A DNA stretch of 64,000 nt, from positions 140,961 to 204,960 of the forward strand of contig NZ_BDEP01000007.1 in the NCBI RefSeq assembly GCF_001662305.1, in the 5' to 3' direction. Made by a program: the position numbers and the translations under genes. Below are positions 37,867 to 48,835 of this stretch, in pieces (position 1 is the stretch's first letter; each line of letters begins with the position of its first letter). Under the pieces are notes generated by a model, which worked only from the letters and a program-made list of their open reading frames with translations, was not told the origin of the DNA and searched no databases. This DNA is from Halomonas caseinilytica. GTDB taxonomy: Bacteria; Pseudomonadota; Gammaproteobacteria; Pseudomonadales; Halomonadaceae.

Positions 37867-39789
37867 GTGCCACAGCTTCGCCGTTTCGCCTGCCTCGTCC
37901 TGTTGCTGCTGCCACTGTCGGTCCAGGCCGACTGGTTTGCCTCGGGCGATGATTCGGAGTTTCTGCCGGTCATGGAAGCCTTCCAACCCAGTGTCTGGCA
38001 TGACGGCGACACCCTGAAGATCGGCTTCGAAAACGCCGATGGCTATTATCTGTATCGGCACCGCTTCGATGTCGAGGCCCGGAACGCGGACGTCAACCTC
38101 GGCGATCTCGAGCTCCCCCCTGGCGAACCCAAGACCGACGAATTCCTCGGCGAGGTCAACGTCTACTATGACCGCGTGGTCCTCGAGGCCCCACTGGACA
38201 CGCCCCATCAGGGCCCCCTGGATCTGGTGCTGACCTTCCAGGGATGCGCCGACGCCGGCCTTTGCTATCCACCCGAGACCCTCGAGCTGCAGGCGCCGCA
38301 AGGCCAGGCCCCGGCAGCCTTCGCCGATTGGCGATCGCCAACCAGCGGCGACGGCGCGAACTCTCGGGCCACCGCCCCCAAGGCCTCAGCAGCAGAGGCA
38401 AGCGAAGCGCCACGCAGCGAGGATGGCCACTTCCGCGAACTGATAGGCAACGCCAGCCTGCCGCTGGTCCTGGGACTCTTTCTGCTTGCCGGGCTGGGGC
38501 TGACCTTCACACCCTGCGTGCTGCCCATGGTGCCGATCCTATCCTCGATCATCGTCGGCCAGAACCCCAGTCGCTCGCGCGCCTTCGCCCTCTCGGCCAG
38601 CTATGTGGCCGGCATGGCCGCCACCTATGCCGTCGTCGGCGTCCTCATGGGTCTGTTCGGTGCCGGCCTGAACCTGCAGGCCAGGCTGCAGTCGGCCCCG
38701 GTTTTGGGCGCCTTTGCCCTGCTTTTCGTGCTCTTCGCACTGGCCATGTTCGGTGCCTTCGATTTGCGCCTCTCCCCACGCCTGACACAGCGACTCGAGG
38801 CCTGGCAGAACAAGGCCCAGCGCAGCGGCCCCATCGGCCTGGCCCTGGCTGGCGCGCTCTCGGTGCTGGTGGTCTCGCCCTGCGTCTCCGCCCCGCTGGC
38901 CGGCGCCCTGGTCTTCATCTCCTCCACCGGCGATGCCCTGATGGGTGGCGCCGCCCTGCTCGCCCTTGCCCTAGGCATGGGCCTTCCCCTGCTGCTGGTC
39001 GGCACCTTCGGCACCACGCTGTTGCCGCGCACCGGCCCCTGGATGAACGGCATCAAGATTGCCTTTGGCATCCTCCTGCTGGGCGTGGCGATCTGGCTGA
39101 TCGAGCGTCTGCTGCCGGGCGCCGTCGGCCTGCTGCTGTGGGCGGCCCTGGCCATCGGCACAGCACTGGCGCTGGGCGCGTTGAACCTCGACCAGGCCCA
39201 GGGCTGGCCCCGGGTTCGTCAGGCCGCCGGCCTGCTGCTGCTGACATGGGGCATCACCCTGGTGATCGGCGCCTCGCGCGGCGCCCATGACCCGCTGCGT
39301 CCGCTGGCCCCGACCACGACCACCCTGCCTGCCTCGCCGGTCGAGCAAGCCACGCAACGGGACGTCACCGTGGTCGAGAGCCTCGATGAACTACAGTCGG
39401 CGCTGGCCACCAGCGACACGCCCGCCATGGTCAATGTCACCGCCGAATGGTGCATCTCCTGTACGGTCATGGAACGCGAGGTATTTCCCTCTCCTCGCGT
39501 GATCGCGGCCCTCGAGGATTTCCGGCGGATCGATGTCGATGTTACCGAAAGCGGCAAGACCAGCCGCGAACTGCTCGACCACTTCGGCCTGTTCGGCCCG
39601 CCGAGCCTGCTATTCTTCGACGGTAGTCGGGAACTGCGCAACGCACGCATCCAGGGGGAAGTCGACGCTCCCGATCTGGCCGCGCACCTGAACGAAGTGG
39701 CCAACTGGTTGCAACGCGACCAGGTAGCATCAGGCTCCGTGAAACCGCTAAACGAACAGCGTTCGTTGCTGGCTGGACATCCACGTTGA
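37867..39789 (+). CDS. dsbD: Thiol:disulfide interchange protein DsbD
   Basis: This 640-residue protein carries electrons from cytoplasmic thioredoxin to periplasmic DsbC/DsbG and cytochrome c maturation. The signal peptide is followed by the alpha domain with paired Cys in [11 protein letters not shown]. The beta domain has eight predicted TM helices with the two membrane Cys in [10 protein letters not shown] and [11 protein letters not shown]. The gamma thioredoxin domain has active site [10 protein letters not shown]. All six redox Cys are present. The start is GTG with GGAGAAAGGA 6 bases upstream. Confidence 0.95.
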   Translation: MPQLRRFACLVLLLLPLSVQADWFASGDDSEFLPVMEAFQPSVWHDGDTLKIGFENADGYYLYRHRFDVEARNADVNLGDLELPPGEPKTDEFLGEVNVYYDRVVLEAPLDTPHQGPLDLVLTFQGCADAGLCYPPETLELQAPQGQAPAAFADWRSPTSGDGANSRATAPKASAAEASEAPRSEDGHFRELIGNASLPLVLGLFLLAGLGLTFTPCVLPMVPILSSIIVGQNPSRSRAFALSASYVAGMAATYAVVGVLMGLFGAGLNLQARLQSAPVLGAFALLFVLFALAMFGAFDLRLSPRLTQRLEAWQNKAQRSGPIGLALAGALSVLVVSPCVSAPLAGALVFISSTGDALMGGAALLALALGMGLPLLLVGTFGTTLLPRTGPWMNGIKIAFGILLLGVAIWLIERLLPGAVGLLLWAALAIGTALALGALNLDQAQGWPRVRQAAGLLLLTWGITLVIGASRGAHDPLRPLAPTTTTLPASPVEQATQRDVTVVESLDELQSALATSDTPAMVNVTAEWCISCTVMEREVFPSPRVIAALEDFRRIDVDVTESGKTSRELLDHFGLFGPPSLLFFDGSRELRNARIQGEVDAPDLAAHLNEVANWLQRDQVASGSVKPLNEQRSLLAGHPR

Positions 39790-39925
39790 TTTTCGGCAAA
39801 CTCCGCTCCATCAGCCTTTACGGCGCCTAGAGACGGCAAAGCACGCCAACTTGCCGCGATCTATTCAGAAATCGCCCGGGTTGACTGCGCCGGGCACCCC
39901 AGAACCCACTGATCGAGACAACGTC

Positions 39926-40393
39926 ATGGACATCCGCAAGGTCAAGAAGCTGATCGAGCTGCTGGAAGAGTCGAACATCAGCGAGATCGAGATCCAGGAA
40001 GGCGAAGAGTCGGTTCGCATCAGCCGTCATCCCAACGGTACGGAACACCCCCAGCCTGCGACGCCTGCCTGGCCGGCCCCGGCACCGTCCGCTGCACCGG
40101 CTCCGCAACCGGCGGCACCTGCTGAAGCCCCGGCGGCCGACGAAGGCCCCGAATACCAGGGCCAAGCCATCGTCTCGCCCATGGTGGGCACCTTCTACCG
40201 CGCGCCGGCGCCGGGGGCCAAGGCCTTTGTCGAGCTCGGTCAGAGCGTCAAGAAGGGTGAGACCGTGTGCATCGTCGAAGCAATGAAGATGATGAACCAG
40301 ATCGAAGCCGACCGTGACGGCGTGGTCGAAGCGATCCTGGTCGAGGACGGCGAGCCGGTCGAGTTCGAGCAACCGATGGTCGTCATTTCCTGA
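39926..40393 (+). CDS. accB: Acetyl-CoA carboxylase biotin carboxyl carrier protein
   Basis: This 155-residue protein opens with the N-terminal helix [17 protein letters not shown] Pro/Ala-rich linker of about 40 residues follows, then the biotinyl domain with biotin acceptor Lys in [11 protein letters not shown] and the thumb-containing [11 protein letters not shown]. It forms an operon with accC 28 bases downstream. BirA, the biotin ligase that would modify it, is also the expected repressor of the bio genes in this window. Confidence 0.96.
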   Translation: MDIRKVKKLIELLEESNISEIEIQEGEESVRISRHPNGTEHPQPATPAWPAPAPSAAPAPQPAAPAEAPAADEGPEYQGQAIVSPMVGTFYRAPAPGAKAFVELGQSVKKGETVCIVEAMKMMNQIEADRDGVVEAILVEDGEPVEFEQPMVVIS

Positions 40394-40421
40394 TCTTCCC
40401 ACAACACTGGCGGACTCCATC

Positions 40422-41762
40422 ATGCTGGACAAGGTTCTCATCGCCAATCGCGGCGAGATCGCCCTGCGCATCCTGCGCGCCTGCAAGGAACTGGGCATTC
40501 GGACAGTCGCGGTCCACTCCAAGGCCGACCGCGAACTGATGCATGTACGCCTGGCTGACGAGGCTGTCTGCATCGGCCCCGCGCCCTCGGCCCAGTCCTA
40601 TCTCAACATCCCGGCGCTGATCAGCGCCGCCGAAGTCACCGACACCAGCGCCATCCACCCCGGCTACGGTTTTCTCTCGGAGAACGCCGACTTCGCCGAG
40701 CAGGTCGAGCGCTCCGGCTTCACCTTCATCGGCCCGACCGCCGAGACCATCCGCCTGATGGGCGACAAGGTCAGCGCCATCAATGCCATGAAGGAAGCCG
40801 GTGTTCCCACGGTGCCCGGTTCCAACGGGCCGCTGGGCGACGACGAAGGCGAGATACTGGCCACCGCGCGTCGCATCGGCTATCCGGTCATCATCAAGGC
40901 CGCCGCCGGCGGTGGTGGGCGCGGCATGCGCGTGGTGCACACCGAAGGCCATCTGCTCTCCGCGGTCAATGTGACCCGCACCGAGGCACATTCGTCCTTC
41001 GGCGACGGCACCGTCTACATGGAGAAGTTCCTCGAGAATCCGCGGCACGTCGAGGTGCAAGTACTGGCCGACGGCCAGGGTAATGCCATTCATCTCTATG
41101 ACCGGGACTGCTCCCTGCAGCGTCGCCATCAGAAGGTTCTCGAGGAAGCCCCGGCCCCCGGCCTGGACCAGCAGGCGCGTGAACAGGTCTTCCAGGCCTG
41201 CCGGGATGCCTGCCTCAAGATCGGCTACCGTGGTGCCGGCACCTTCGAGTTCCTCTACGAGAACGGCGAGTTCTTCTTCATCGAGATGAACACCCGGGTA
41301 CAGGTCGAGCACCCGGTGACCGAAATGGTGACCGGCGTCGACATCGTCCGTGAACAACTGCGCATCGCCTCGGGGCTTCCCCTGTCGATCCGTCAGGAAG
41401 ATGTCGAGCTTTCCGGCCATGCCTTCGAATGCCGCATCAACGCCGAGGACTCCCGGACCTTCATGCCCTCTCCCGGCCGGGTCACCCTCTATCACCCGCC
41501 CGGCGGCCTCGGGGTGCGCATGGATTCCCATGTCTACACCGGCTACTCGGTACCGCCCCACTACGACTCGCTGATCGGCAAGCTGATCACCTGGGGCGAC
41601 GACCGTGAGACGGCATTGATCCGTATGCGCAACGCCCTGGACGAGTTGCTGGTCGAAGGCATCAAGACCAATACCGACCTGCACAAGGATCTGGTCCGCG
41701 ACGGCTACTTCCAGCAGGGCGGCGTGAACATCCACTATCTGGAGAAGAAACTCGGCCTGTAA
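40422..41762 (+). CDS. accC: Acetyl-CoA carboxylase biotin carboxylase subunit
   Basis: This 446-residue ATP-grasp enzyme carboxylates biotin on AccB, the first step of fatty acid synthesis. The N-terminal domain reads [20 protein letters not shown]. The glycine-rich ATP loop is [13 protein letters not shown]. The catalytic stretch [17 protein letters not shown] and the C-terminal BC domain [12 protein letters not shown] are complete. It serves as an intact reference for the degenerate paralog at 12728-13627. Confidence 0.97.
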   Translation: MLDKVLIANRGEIALRILRACKELGIRTVAVHSKADRELMHVRLADEAVCIGPAPSAQSYLNIPALISAAEVTDTSAIHPGYGFLSENADFAEQVERSGFTFIGPTAETIRLMGDKVSAINAMKEAGVPTVPGSNGPLGDDEGEILATARRIGYPVIIKAAAGGGGRGMRVVHTEGHLLSAVNVTRTEAHSSFGDGTVYMEKFLENPRHVEVQVLADGQGNAIHLYDRDCSLQRRHQKVLEEAPAPGLDQQAREQVFQACRDACLKIGYRGAGTFEFLYENGEFFFIEMNTRVQVEHPVTEMVTGVDIVREQLRIASGLPLSIRQEDVELSGHAFECRINAEDSRTFMPSPGRVTLYHPPGGLGVRMDSHVYTGYSVPPHYDSLIGKLITWGDDRETALIRMRNALDELLVEGIKTNTDLHKDLVRDGYFQQGGVNIHYLEKKLGL

Positions 41763-41861
41763 GTCATGGCCGACGTGCCCTCCCCGACGGGGCGGCGGAC
41801 GCCGCCCCGTTGTCGTTTCGACGATCCGCCAATCCATCGCCCCAAGATCCCGGGAGTCTTC

Positions 41862-42776
41862 ATGCCCTGGTTGCAACTCAAGGCCCGTATCGCGCCGGAA
41901 CACGCCGAAGTGCTCGAGGAGCTGTTGCTGGATGAAGGCGCCACCGCCATCACCCTGCAGGATGCCCAGGACGAGCCGCTCTTCGAGCCCGAGCGCGGCA
42001 CCACGCCGCTCTGGAACGAGACGGTGCTCACCGGCCTCCATGACGATCTCGAAGGGCTTTCAGCCATGCTCGAACGCCTGGCCGCGGCCTGGGCCGAGGC
42101 CATGCCCGGCGAGCCCTTCCCCGAGATCGAGCACGAACTGCTCGCCGACCGCGACTGGGAGCGGGAATGGATGAGCGACTTCGAGCCCCTGCGCATGGGG
42201 CAACGTCTTTGGATCGTGCCGAGCTGGCACAAGGCTCCGGACCCCCAGGCAGTCAATCTGCTGCTGGACCCCGGCCTGGCCTTCGGCACCGGGACCCACC
42301 CCACCACCGCGTTGTGCCTCGCCTGGCTGGACGGCCTGGCGGTGGACGGCGAACTGGACGACCGAGAGGTGCTCGACGTGGGCTGCGGCTCCGGTATCCT
42401 GGCCATTGCCGCCCTGCGGCTCGGCGCCCGCCACGCCACGGGAACCGACATCGATCCCCAGGCGCTCACCGCCAGCCGCGACAATGCCGAACGCAACGGC
42501 ATCGACGAGACGGCACTGCGCCTCGAATACCCGGAATCGCTCGAGACCGAGGCAAGATTCCCGCTGGTGGTGGCCAATATCCTGGCCGGCCCCCTGGTGG
42601 AACTTGCCGACGAGATTGCCGAACGCGTCGCGCCCGGTGGCCGGCTGGCCCTGTCCGGCATCCTGGAAACCCAGGCCGATGAGGTGCTGGCCGCCTATGC
42701 GGCGCGAGGCCTGTCGATGGATGAGCCAGAGATACGCGAGGGCTGGGTACGGCTCACTGGACGACGTTCGACTTGA
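41862..42776 (+). CDS. prmA: Ribosomal protein L11 methyltransferase
   Basis: This 304-residue SAM-dependent enzyme trimethylates L11. The substrate-recognition domain MPWLQLKARIAPEHAEVLEE is followed by LDPGLAFGTGTHPTTALCL, the SAM motif VLDVGCGSGILAIAALRLGA and VVANILAGPL. GGGAG lies 5 bases upstream. The position after accC is conserved in gammaproteobacteria. Confidence 0.96.
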   Translation: MPWLQLKARIAPEHAEVLEELLLDEGATAITLQDAQDEPLFEPERGTTPLWNETVLTGLHDDLEGLSAMLERLAAAWAEAMPGEPFPEIEHELLADRDWEREWMSDFEPLRMGQRLWIVPSWHKAPDPQAVNLLLDPGLAFGTGTHPTTALCLAWLDGLAVDGELDDREVLDVGCGSGILAIAALRLGARHATGTDIDPQALTASRDNAERNGIDETALRLEYPESLETEARFPLVVANILAGPLVELADEIAERVAPGGRLALSGILETQADEVLAAYAARGLSMDEPEIREGWVRLTGRRST

Positions 42777-42843
42777 GTGGCCTTCACCCTGAATAGCGGG
42801 GGGCGTATGATGTGTCCCCCTTTCTCAGTAGCTGATCGAGAGC

Positions 42844-43902
42844 ATGTCCGATTCCAGCCCTTTGCCGCGCATTGGTCGCCATACCTTGCCCAACCGGGTC
42901 ATCCTGGCTCCCATGGCCGGCGTGACCGACCGCCCCTTCAGGGCGCTCGGCCGTCGTCTTGGAGCAGGCCTGGTGGTGGGCGAGATGGTGACCTCTGACC
43001 CCAGCCTGTGGCACACCCGAAAGTCGCGGCTGCGCATGGACCATCGCGGCGAACCCGGACCTCGCGCCGTGCAGATCGCCGGCGGTGACGCCGCCATGCT
43101 TGCCGAGGCTGCCCGGCTCAATGCCGAGATGGGCGCCGAGATCATCGACATCAACATGGGTTGTCCCGCCAAGAAGGTCTGCAACAAGGCGGCCGGCTCG
43201 GCACTGCTGCGCGACGAGGCCCTGGTTGCCGAGATTCTCGAGGCCGTGGTCGACGCCGTGGACATCCCTGTGACATTGAAGATTCGCACTGGCTGGTGTG
43301 CCGAAAGCAACAATGGCGTACGCGTGGCCCGTCTGGCCGAATCGACGGGCATCCAGGCGCTCGCAGTCCATGGTCGCCATCGTCAGCAGCGCTACACCGG
43401 CGAGGCCGAGTACGACACCATCGCCGACATCAAGGCGAACGTGAACATTCCGGTCTTTGCCAACGGCGACATCGATTCGCCCGAGAAAGCCCGCCAAGTC
43501 CTCGACTATACTGGAGCGGATGCGGTGATGATCGGCCGCGGCGCCCAGGGCAATCCCTGGATCTTCCGCGAGATCGACCATTACCTGCGCCACGGTCGAC
43601 GAATGGCACCTCCCGACGATGTCGAACGTGCCGCCGTATTGCGCGACCACTTGTCGGCCCTGCATGACTTTTACGGTGAGCACATGGGCGTGCGCATTGC
43701 GCGCAAGCACATCGGCTGGTATCTCGCCGGCGATGCTCGCTTCGACGACACCGCGCGCAAGCGCCTTCGTGCCACCTTCAACGGCCTGGTCAACGCCAAC
43801 GACCAGCGCCGCTTCATCGACGAACTGTTTCGTCATGGTCCCGCCGAGTCGACACCTGAGCTCGAGCGGGGCATGACATCGGATGGAACCTGTGCCGCAT
43901 GA
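42844..43902 (+). CDS. dusB: tRNA-dihydrouridine synthase B
   Basis: This 352-residue FMN enzyme reduces uridine in tRNA D-loops. The FMN site is [14 protein letters not shown]. The catalytic Cys is in [33 protein letters not shown] and [16 protein letters not shown] are also present. The fis start overlaps its stop (ATGA), the classic dusB-fis operon. Confidence 0.96.
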   Translation: MSDSSPLPRIGRHTLPNRVILAPMAGVTDRPFRALGRRLGAGLVVGEMVTSDPSLWHTRKSRLRMDHRGEPGPRAVQIAGGDAAMLAEAARLNAEMGAEIIDINMGCPAKKVCNKAAGSALLRDEALVAEILEAVVDAVDIPVTLKIRTGWCAESNNGVRVARLAESTGIQALAVHGRHRQQRYTGEAEYDTIADIKANVNIPVFANGDIDSPEKARQVLDYTGADAVMIGRGAQGNPWIFREIDHYLRHGRRMAPPDDVERAAVLRDHLSALHDFYGEHMGVRIARKHIGWYLAGDARFDDTARKRLRATFNGLVNANDQRRFIDELFRHGPAESTPELERGMTSDGTCAA

Positions 43903-44231
43903 CCAGCAGCCAAGCCTTTACCCAGTCTTCCGCGCTGCCCGAGATCGACGAACCCCGGGCCTCTCGCGACAACGCCGATGACAGCGCTCCCGCGCCCGGC
44001 GACGATATGCTCCTGCGTGACGCCGTGGATGCCGCCATGCGCCGCTACTTCGCCCACCTGGACGGCTGCGAGGTAACCGACCTGCATGCCATGGTGATGG
44101 CCGAGGTGGAGGCTCCCCTGCTCGCCTCGGTGCTGGATCACGCTCAGGGCAACCAGACCCGCGCCGCCGAGATGCTGGGGCTCAATCGGGGCACCCTGCG
44201 CAAGAAGCTCAAGCACTATGAATTGATCTGA
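43899..44231 (+). CDS. fis: Nucleoid-associated regulator Fis
   Basis: This 110-residue protein is slightly longer than the 98 of E. coli because of an acidic N-terminal extension. The core [16 protein letters not shown] and the C-terminal HTH ([20 protein letters not shown]) are typical. It bends DNA and activates rRNA and other strong promoters. It is co-transcribed with dusB. Confidence 0.95.
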   Translation: MTSSQAFTQSSALPEIDEPRASRDNADDSAPAPGDDMLLRDAVDAAMRRYFAHLDGCEVTDLHAMVMAEVEAPLLASVLDHAQGNQTRAAEMLGLNRGTLRKKLKHYELI

Positions 44232-44233
44232 AC

Positions 44234-44255
44234 ACGAGGGCCCCGGCGCCCTCGT
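44234..44255. terminator. Hairpin between fis and purH
   Basis: The 8-bp stem ACGAGGGC / GCCCTCGT with a 6-base loop starts 2 bases after the fis stop. There is no T run, so it may be a weak terminator or a processing site for fis mRNA. Confidence 0.4.
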
Positions 44256-44293
44256 ACTCGCTTCGCCCCCACGCCTGCAACAGAGTGATTTTC

Positions 44294-45874
44294 ATGGCCC
44301 AATCCATCTCCTCCATCATGCCGGTACGTCGCGCCCTGATCAGTGTCTCCGACAAGACCGGCATCGTCGATTTCGCACGAGGCCTGCGCGACCGGAACGT
44401 CGAGCTGCTCTCCACCGGCGGCACCTACCGCCTGCTGCGCGATAACGGCGTGCCTGTCACCGAGGTCTCCGAGCACACCGGCTTCCCCGAGATCATGGAC
44501 GGTCGCGTCAAGACGCTGCATCCGCGGATCCACGGCGGCATCCTCGGCCGGCGCGGCCAGGACGATGCCGTCATGGCCGAGCACGATATCCCCGCGATCG
44601 ACATGGTGGTGGTCAATCTCTACCCGTTCGCCGCCACCGTGGCACGTCCCGACTGCACCCTCGAGGACGCCATCGAGAACATCGACATCGGCGGGCCGAC
44701 CATGGTCCGGGCCTGTGCCAAGAACCATGCCTACACCTCCATCGTGGTGGCTGCCGACGATTACGGCCGTATCCTCGAAGAACTGGATCAAGGCGGCATC
44801 AGCCAGGCCACCCGCTTCGACCTGGCCGTGAAGGCCTTCGAGCACACCGCCGGCTACGACGCGGCCATCGCCAATTACCTGGGCGCTCGCACCGAGGGCG
44901 GCGAGGAAGGCTTCCCGCGCACCTACAACCTGCAGTTCCACAAGAAGCAGTCCATGCGCTACGGCGAGAACCCGCACCAGGCCGCTGCCTTCTACGTGGA
45001 CCCGGCCAGCCGGGAGCCCAGCGTGGCCACGGCACGCACCCTGCAGGGCAAGCCGCTGTCCTACAACAATGTCGCCGATACCGATGCCGCCTTCGAGTGC
45101 GTCAAGGGCTTCGACGAGACCGCCTGCGTGATCGTCAAGCATGCCAACCCCTGTGGCGTCGCCGTTGGCGAGAGTGCACTGTCGGCGTACGACAAGGCCT
45201 TCGCCACCGACCCGACCAGCGCCTTCGGTGGCATCATCGCCTTTAACGTCCCCCTCGACGCCGAGACCGCCCGGGCGATCATCGACCGCCAGTTCGTCGA
45301 GGTGATCATCGCTCCCGGCGTGGAGCCGGCGGCCATCGAGATCGTCGCCGAGAAGAAGAACGTGCGCCTACTCGATGTCGCCGAGCACTGGCCGGGCGAG
45401 CGCGAAAAGGGACACGACCTCAAGCGTGTCACCGGTGGCTTGCTGGTGCAGGATCGCGACCTGGGCATGGTCGAGCGCGGCGATCTCCGCGTGGTGTCGG
45501 ATCGAGTGCCGACGGAACAGGAAATGCGTGACCTGACCTTCGCCTGGAAGGTCGGCAAGTTCATCAAGTCCAATGCCATCGTCTATGCCAAGGGCGGCCA
45601 GACCATCGGCGTCGGCGCCGGCCAGATGAGCCGCGTCTACTCGGCCAAGATCGCCGGCATCAAGGCCGCCGACGAAGGCCTGTCGGTCCCCGGCTCGGTC
45701 ATGGCCAGCGACGCCTTCTTCCCCTTCCGCGACGGCATCGACGCCGCGGCGGCAGCCGGCATCACCGCCGTCATCCAGCCCGGCGGCTCAATGCGCGACC
45801 AGGAAGTGATCGACGCCGCCAACGAGGCCGGTATCGCCATGGTGTTCACCGGAATGCGGCACTTCAGGCACTGA
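44294..45874 (+). CDS. purH: Bifunctional AICAR transformylase / IMP cyclohydrolase
   Basis: This 526-residue protein carries out the last two steps of IMP synthesis. The N-terminal MGS-like cyclohydrolase domain shows [24 protein letters not shown] and [15 protein letters not shown]. The C-terminal transformylase shows [14 protein letters not shown], the catalytic [10 protein letters not shown], and [13 protein letters not shown]. The ATG at 44294 is chosen; an in-frame GTG lies 9 bases earlier. purD, which follows purH in many relatives, is not present before the terminator. Confidence 0.96.
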   Translation: MAQSISSIMPVRRALISVSDKTGIVDFARGLRDRNVELLSTGGTYRLLRDNGVPVTEVSEHTGFPEIMDGRVKTLHPRIHGGILGRRGQDDAVMAEHDIPAIDMVVVNLYPFAATVARPDCTLEDAIENIDIGGPTMVRACAKNHAYTSIVVAADDYGRILEELDQGGISQATRFDLAVKAFEHTAGYDAAIANYLGARTEGGEEGFPRTYNLQFHKKQSMRYGENPHQAAAFYVDPASREPSVATARTLQGKPLSYNNVADTDAAFECVKGFDETACVIVKHANPCGVAVGESALSAYDKAFATDPTSAFGGIIAFNVPLDAETARAIIDRQFVEVIIAPGVEPAAIEIVAEKKNVRLLDVAEHWPGEREKGHDLKRVTGGLLVQDRDLGMVERGDLRVVSDRVPTEQEMRDLTFAWKVGKFIKSNAIVYAKGGQTIGVGAGQMSRVYSAKIAGIKAADEGLSVPGSVMASDAFFPFRDGIDAAAAAGITAVIQPGGSMRDQEVIDAANEAGIAMVFTGMRHFRH

Positions 45875-46013
45875 CCCGAGGGGAAAACGCTGGAACTCGG
45901 TCATGCGTCGTTGAAAATCGGCTTGAAATGCTCATTTGCAACAGCAAACTCCGCTTTCGCGCCGATTTTCGCCTAGCCTATCATCCAGCTGTTTTCCCAG
46001 GATCGTACAAAGC

Positions 46014-46045
46014 AACACCCCGCCGAGCGTGCTCGGCGGGGTGTT
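46014..46045. terminator. Strong terminator between purH and gabD
   Basis: The 14-bp perfect stem AACACCCCGCCGAG / CTCGGCGGGGTGTT with a 4-base loop is followed by TTT on the plus strand. Confidence 0.8.
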
Positions 46046-46049
46046 TTAC

Positions 46050-46095
46050 TTTCAGCTTCCAGGCGCGTAGCGCCGTTCTTCAAGCTTCCAGCTTA
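46050..46095. repeat. REP-like element at the gabD stop codon
   Basis: Read from the gabD side (minus strand), TAA is followed by AGCTGGAAGCTTGAAG, a GC hairpin (GGCGCTACGCGCC) and TGGAAGCTGAAAG. This is the same building plan and core sequence as the element after pfp at 33942-34020. Confidence 0.6.
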
Positions 46096-47565
46096 GTCCC
46101 CGAGATCGATACACAGGTACTTGGTCTCGAGGAATTCCTCGATGCCCTGATGGCCACCCTCACGACCCAGCCCGGAGGCCTTGACGCCACCGAAGGGCGC
46201 GGCGGCGTTGGAAATCAGCCCGGTGTTGATGCCCACCATGCCGTACTCCAGGGCATCGGCCACGCGCCAGACACGCCCCAGGTCGCGGGAGTAGAAGTAG
46301 GAAGCCAGGCCATATTCGGTGTCGTTGGCCATGCGCACGGCGTCTTCCTCGTCCTCGAAGGGGAAGACAGCGGCCAGAGGCCCGAAGGTCTCCTCGCCTG
46401 CCACCTTCATGCTGTCAGTGGCCTCGGTGATCAGCGTCGGCGTGAAGAAGTTGCCGCCCAGTGGGTGTGGGTGGCCCCCCAGCAGCAGTTCGGCGCCATG
46501 CTCGACGGCATCATGAACGTGTTCGGAAACCTTCTCCACGGCCTTCTCGTCGATCAGCGGGCCGATGTTGACGCCTGCCTTCGTGCCATCGCCGACCTTG
46601 AGTTCGCTGTTCATCGCCACCGCCAGCTTCTCGCAGAAGGCGTTGACCACACTCGATTGCACCAGGAAGCGGTTGGTGCACACGCAGGTCTGGCCGGCGT
46701 TGCGGAACTTGGCCGCCATGGCCCCCTCCACGGCGGCATCCAGGTCCGCGTCCTCGAAGACGATGAAGGGAGCGTTGCCGCCGAGCTCCAGGGAAATCTT
46801 CTGCACGTGACGCGATGCCTGGGCCATCAGTTCGCGCCCCACCTCAGTGGATCCGGTAAAGGTGATCTTGCGCACCACCGGCGACTCGGTCAGCGCGGCG
46901 GCGATTTCCGAAGCGCGTCCTGGCACCACGTTGAACACGCCGCGCGGAATACCGGCTCGTTCAGCAAGCATGGCCAGGGCGGTGGCCGAGAAGGGCGTCT
47001 GGCTGGCCGGCTTGACCACGAAGGTACACCCCGCCGCCAGCGCCGCGCCGGCCTTGCGGGTGATCATCGCGGCAGGAAAGTTCCACGGTGTGATGGCGCC
47101 CACCACGCCCACCGGCTGCTTGGTAACCACGATGCGCTGGTTCGCGGAAGAGGCCGGCACCGTTTCACCGTTGATACGGCGCGCCTGCTCCGCGAACCAG
47201 CGCAGGAAACTCGCCGCATAGGCGATCTCGCCGGCGGCTTCCTTGAGCGGCTTGCCCTGCTCGTGGGTCATGATGGTGGCCAGGTCGTCCTGATGTTCGA
47301 GCATCAGGTCATGCCACTTCATCAGAGCATCGGCGCGTTCCAGCGCGGTCAAGGCCCTCCAGGCCGGGAGCGCGGCCTCGGCGGCGGCGATGGCCCGTTC
47401 GGTTTCTGCCCGCCCCAGGCGTGGCACGCTACCCACGGCATCACCGGTGGCCGGATTGACCACCTCGATCTGCTCACCGCTGTCGGCGGCGACCCAACTC
47501 CCGTCAATATAGGCGAAGGGGCAATACAGCTGAGTTTCCTTCAGGTTCTCCTTCAGGGCTTCCAT
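46093..47565 (-). CDS. gabD: NAD(P)-dependent succinate-semialdehyde dehydrogenase
   Basis: This 490-residue aldehyde dehydrogenase shows TPWNFPAAMITRKAGAALAA, catalytic Glu in SLELGGNAPFIVFEDAD, catalytic Cys in NAGQTCVCTNRFLVQ, and the SSADH-like C-terminus FGGVKASGLGREGGHQGIEE. It fits GabD closely, converting succinate semialdehyde to succinate in GABA breakdown; glutarate semialdehyde is another possible substrate. gabT is not adjacent. AGGAG is 6 bases before the ATG. Confidence 0.88.
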   Translation of the reverse strand: MEALKENLKETQLYCPFAYIDGSWVAADSGEQIEVVNPATGDAVGSVPRLGRAETERAIAAAEAALPAWRALTALERADALMKWHDLMLEHQDDLATIMTHEQGKPLKEAAGEIAYAASFLRWFAEQARRINGETVPASSANQRIVVTKQPVGVVGAITPWNFPAAMITRKAGAALAAGCTFVVKPASQTPFSATALAMLAERAGIPRGVFNVVPGRASEIAAALTESPVVRKITFTGSTEVGRELMAQASRHVQKISLELGGNAPFIVFEDADLDAAVEGAMAAKFRNAGQTCVCTNRFLVQSSVVNAFCEKLAVAMNSELKVGDGTKAGVNIGPLIDEKAVEKVSEHVHDAVEHGAELLLGGHPHPLGGNFFTPTLITEATDSMKVAGEETFGPLAAVFPFEDEEDAVRMANDTEYGLASYFYSRDLGRVWRVADALEYGMVGINTGLISNAAAPFGGVKASGLGREGGHQGIEEFLETKYLCIDLGD

Positions 47566-47670
47566 GGTCGACTCCTGGCTTCAAGGCGCTTGGGTGAAGG
47601 TTGATCTCCATGCTAAGCGCATGACGCCCGGCGCGCCAACCATTCATCATCGCCGTGGTGGCGCCGCAAA

Positions 47671-48081
47671 TCAGCCGCCCCGCTTCGTCTCCCGAGAATC
47701 CGACAGGGTTATCGACACCGAGTCGGCAAAACGCAAGGCATGGGGCTTGTCGATCTCCACCTGGGCGGTGAGAACCTGCTCGAAGCTCATGATCAGATCG
47801 AGCACCTCCCGGGTCATGCGTTCCAGAAGCTGGAAGCGGTTATCCTCGACATGGGCGATGACCTGCTTGGTGATGGTGCGGTAATTCAGCGCCTGCTCGA
47901 TGTGATTGAACGCCAGCGCCTTGTCGGCGCGATAGCGAATCACGGCATTGACCACCACATCCTGGCGATTGCGGATCTCGTCATCCTTGATGCCGATATA
48001 GGTCCGCAACCGCAGGTTCTTGATGCGTATCGTGGCCAGGTCGTGATCGAGGTGCTGATCCCCCAGAGCGAGCATTGCCAT
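47671..48081 (-). CDS. folX: Dihydroneopterin triphosphate 2'-epimerase
   Basis: This 136-residue protein of the FolB/FolX fold has the FolX-type strand [19 protein letters not shown] with [37 protein letters not shown] and the C-terminal [17 protein letters not shown] follow. It is very like E. coli FolX, so epimerase is preferred over dihydroneopterin aldolase. It lies 8 bases downstream of folE, an operon in pterin metabolism. Confidence 0.9.
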   Translation of the reverse strand: MAMLALGDQHLDHDLATIRIKNLRLRTYIGIKDDEIRNRQDVVVNAVIRYRADKALAFNHIEQALNYRTITKQVIAHVEDNRFQLLERMTREVLDLIMSFEQVLTAQVEIDKPHALRFADSVSITLSDSRETKRGG

Positions 48082-48089
48082 ATTGTCTC

Positions 48090-48647
48090 CTACCTACCAT
48101 GGACCAGGGTCAGGAATTCCTGTCGCGTGCTCTGCGACTCCCGGAAGGCGCCCAGCATCACCGAGGACGTCATGCTCGAGTTCTGCTTCTCGACACCCCG
48201 CATCATCATGCACAGGTGGTGCGCTTCGATGACCACCGCCACGCCACGGGCATCGGTGACCTGCTGGACAGCCTCGGCGATCTGGCGAGTCAGGTTCTCC
48301 TGAATCTGCATGCGACGTGCGTACATGTCGACGATGCGCGCGAACTTCGAAAGGCCCAGCACCTTGCCACGCGGCATGTAGGCGATATGGCACTTGCCGG
48401 TGAACGGCAGCAGGTGATGCTCGCAGATCGAATACAGCTCGATGTCCTTGATCAGCACCATCTCATCGGTATCCGACTCGAAGACGGCACCGTTGACGAT
48501 CTCTTCCAGGGACTGGAAATAACCGCGATTCAGGAACTGCATGGCCTTGGCGGCACGCTTGGGCGTATCGCGCAGGCCCTCCCGGTCGGGGTCCTCCCCG
48601 ATCTCCTGAATGATCTGGCGGTAGTGGTCGGCGAGTTGTTCGGTCAT
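48090..48647 (-). CDS. folE: GTP cyclohydrolase I
   Basis: This 185-residue enzyme converts GTP to dihydroneopterin triphosphate, the entry to folate and pterins. Zinc ligands are in [11 protein letters not shown] and [25 protein letters not shown] and [15 protein letters not shown] are further family stretches. The start at 48647 ([13 protein letters not shown]) fits the family; the open frame extends 17 codons upstream. It is the first gene of folE-folX. Confidence 0.95.
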   Translation of the reverse strand: MTEQLADHYRQIIQEIGEDPDREGLRDTPKRAAKAMQFLNRGYFQSLEEIVNGAVFESDTDEMVLIKDIELYSICEHHLLPFTGKCHIAYMPRGKVLGLSKFARIVDMYARRMQIQENLTRQIAEAVQQVTDARGVAVVIEAHHLCMMMRGVEKQNSSMTSSVMLGAFRESQSTRQEFLTLVHGR

Positions 48648-48835
48648 GCTCAGGCCCCATGCAGAGTCATTATTGCGGTGCGTCGGCGCGGCCATCACGC
48701 CTTTGCCATCGAATTGTCATCCCGACGTCATGTTTCCGGGATCAAAGGACAACGATTCTAGCGCATGCCATGCGCCGGCGCAGTCCCGCATCGCGATCTT
48801 GCCCTTCCCGGTGCATCGATGATTGCTTTCATACG

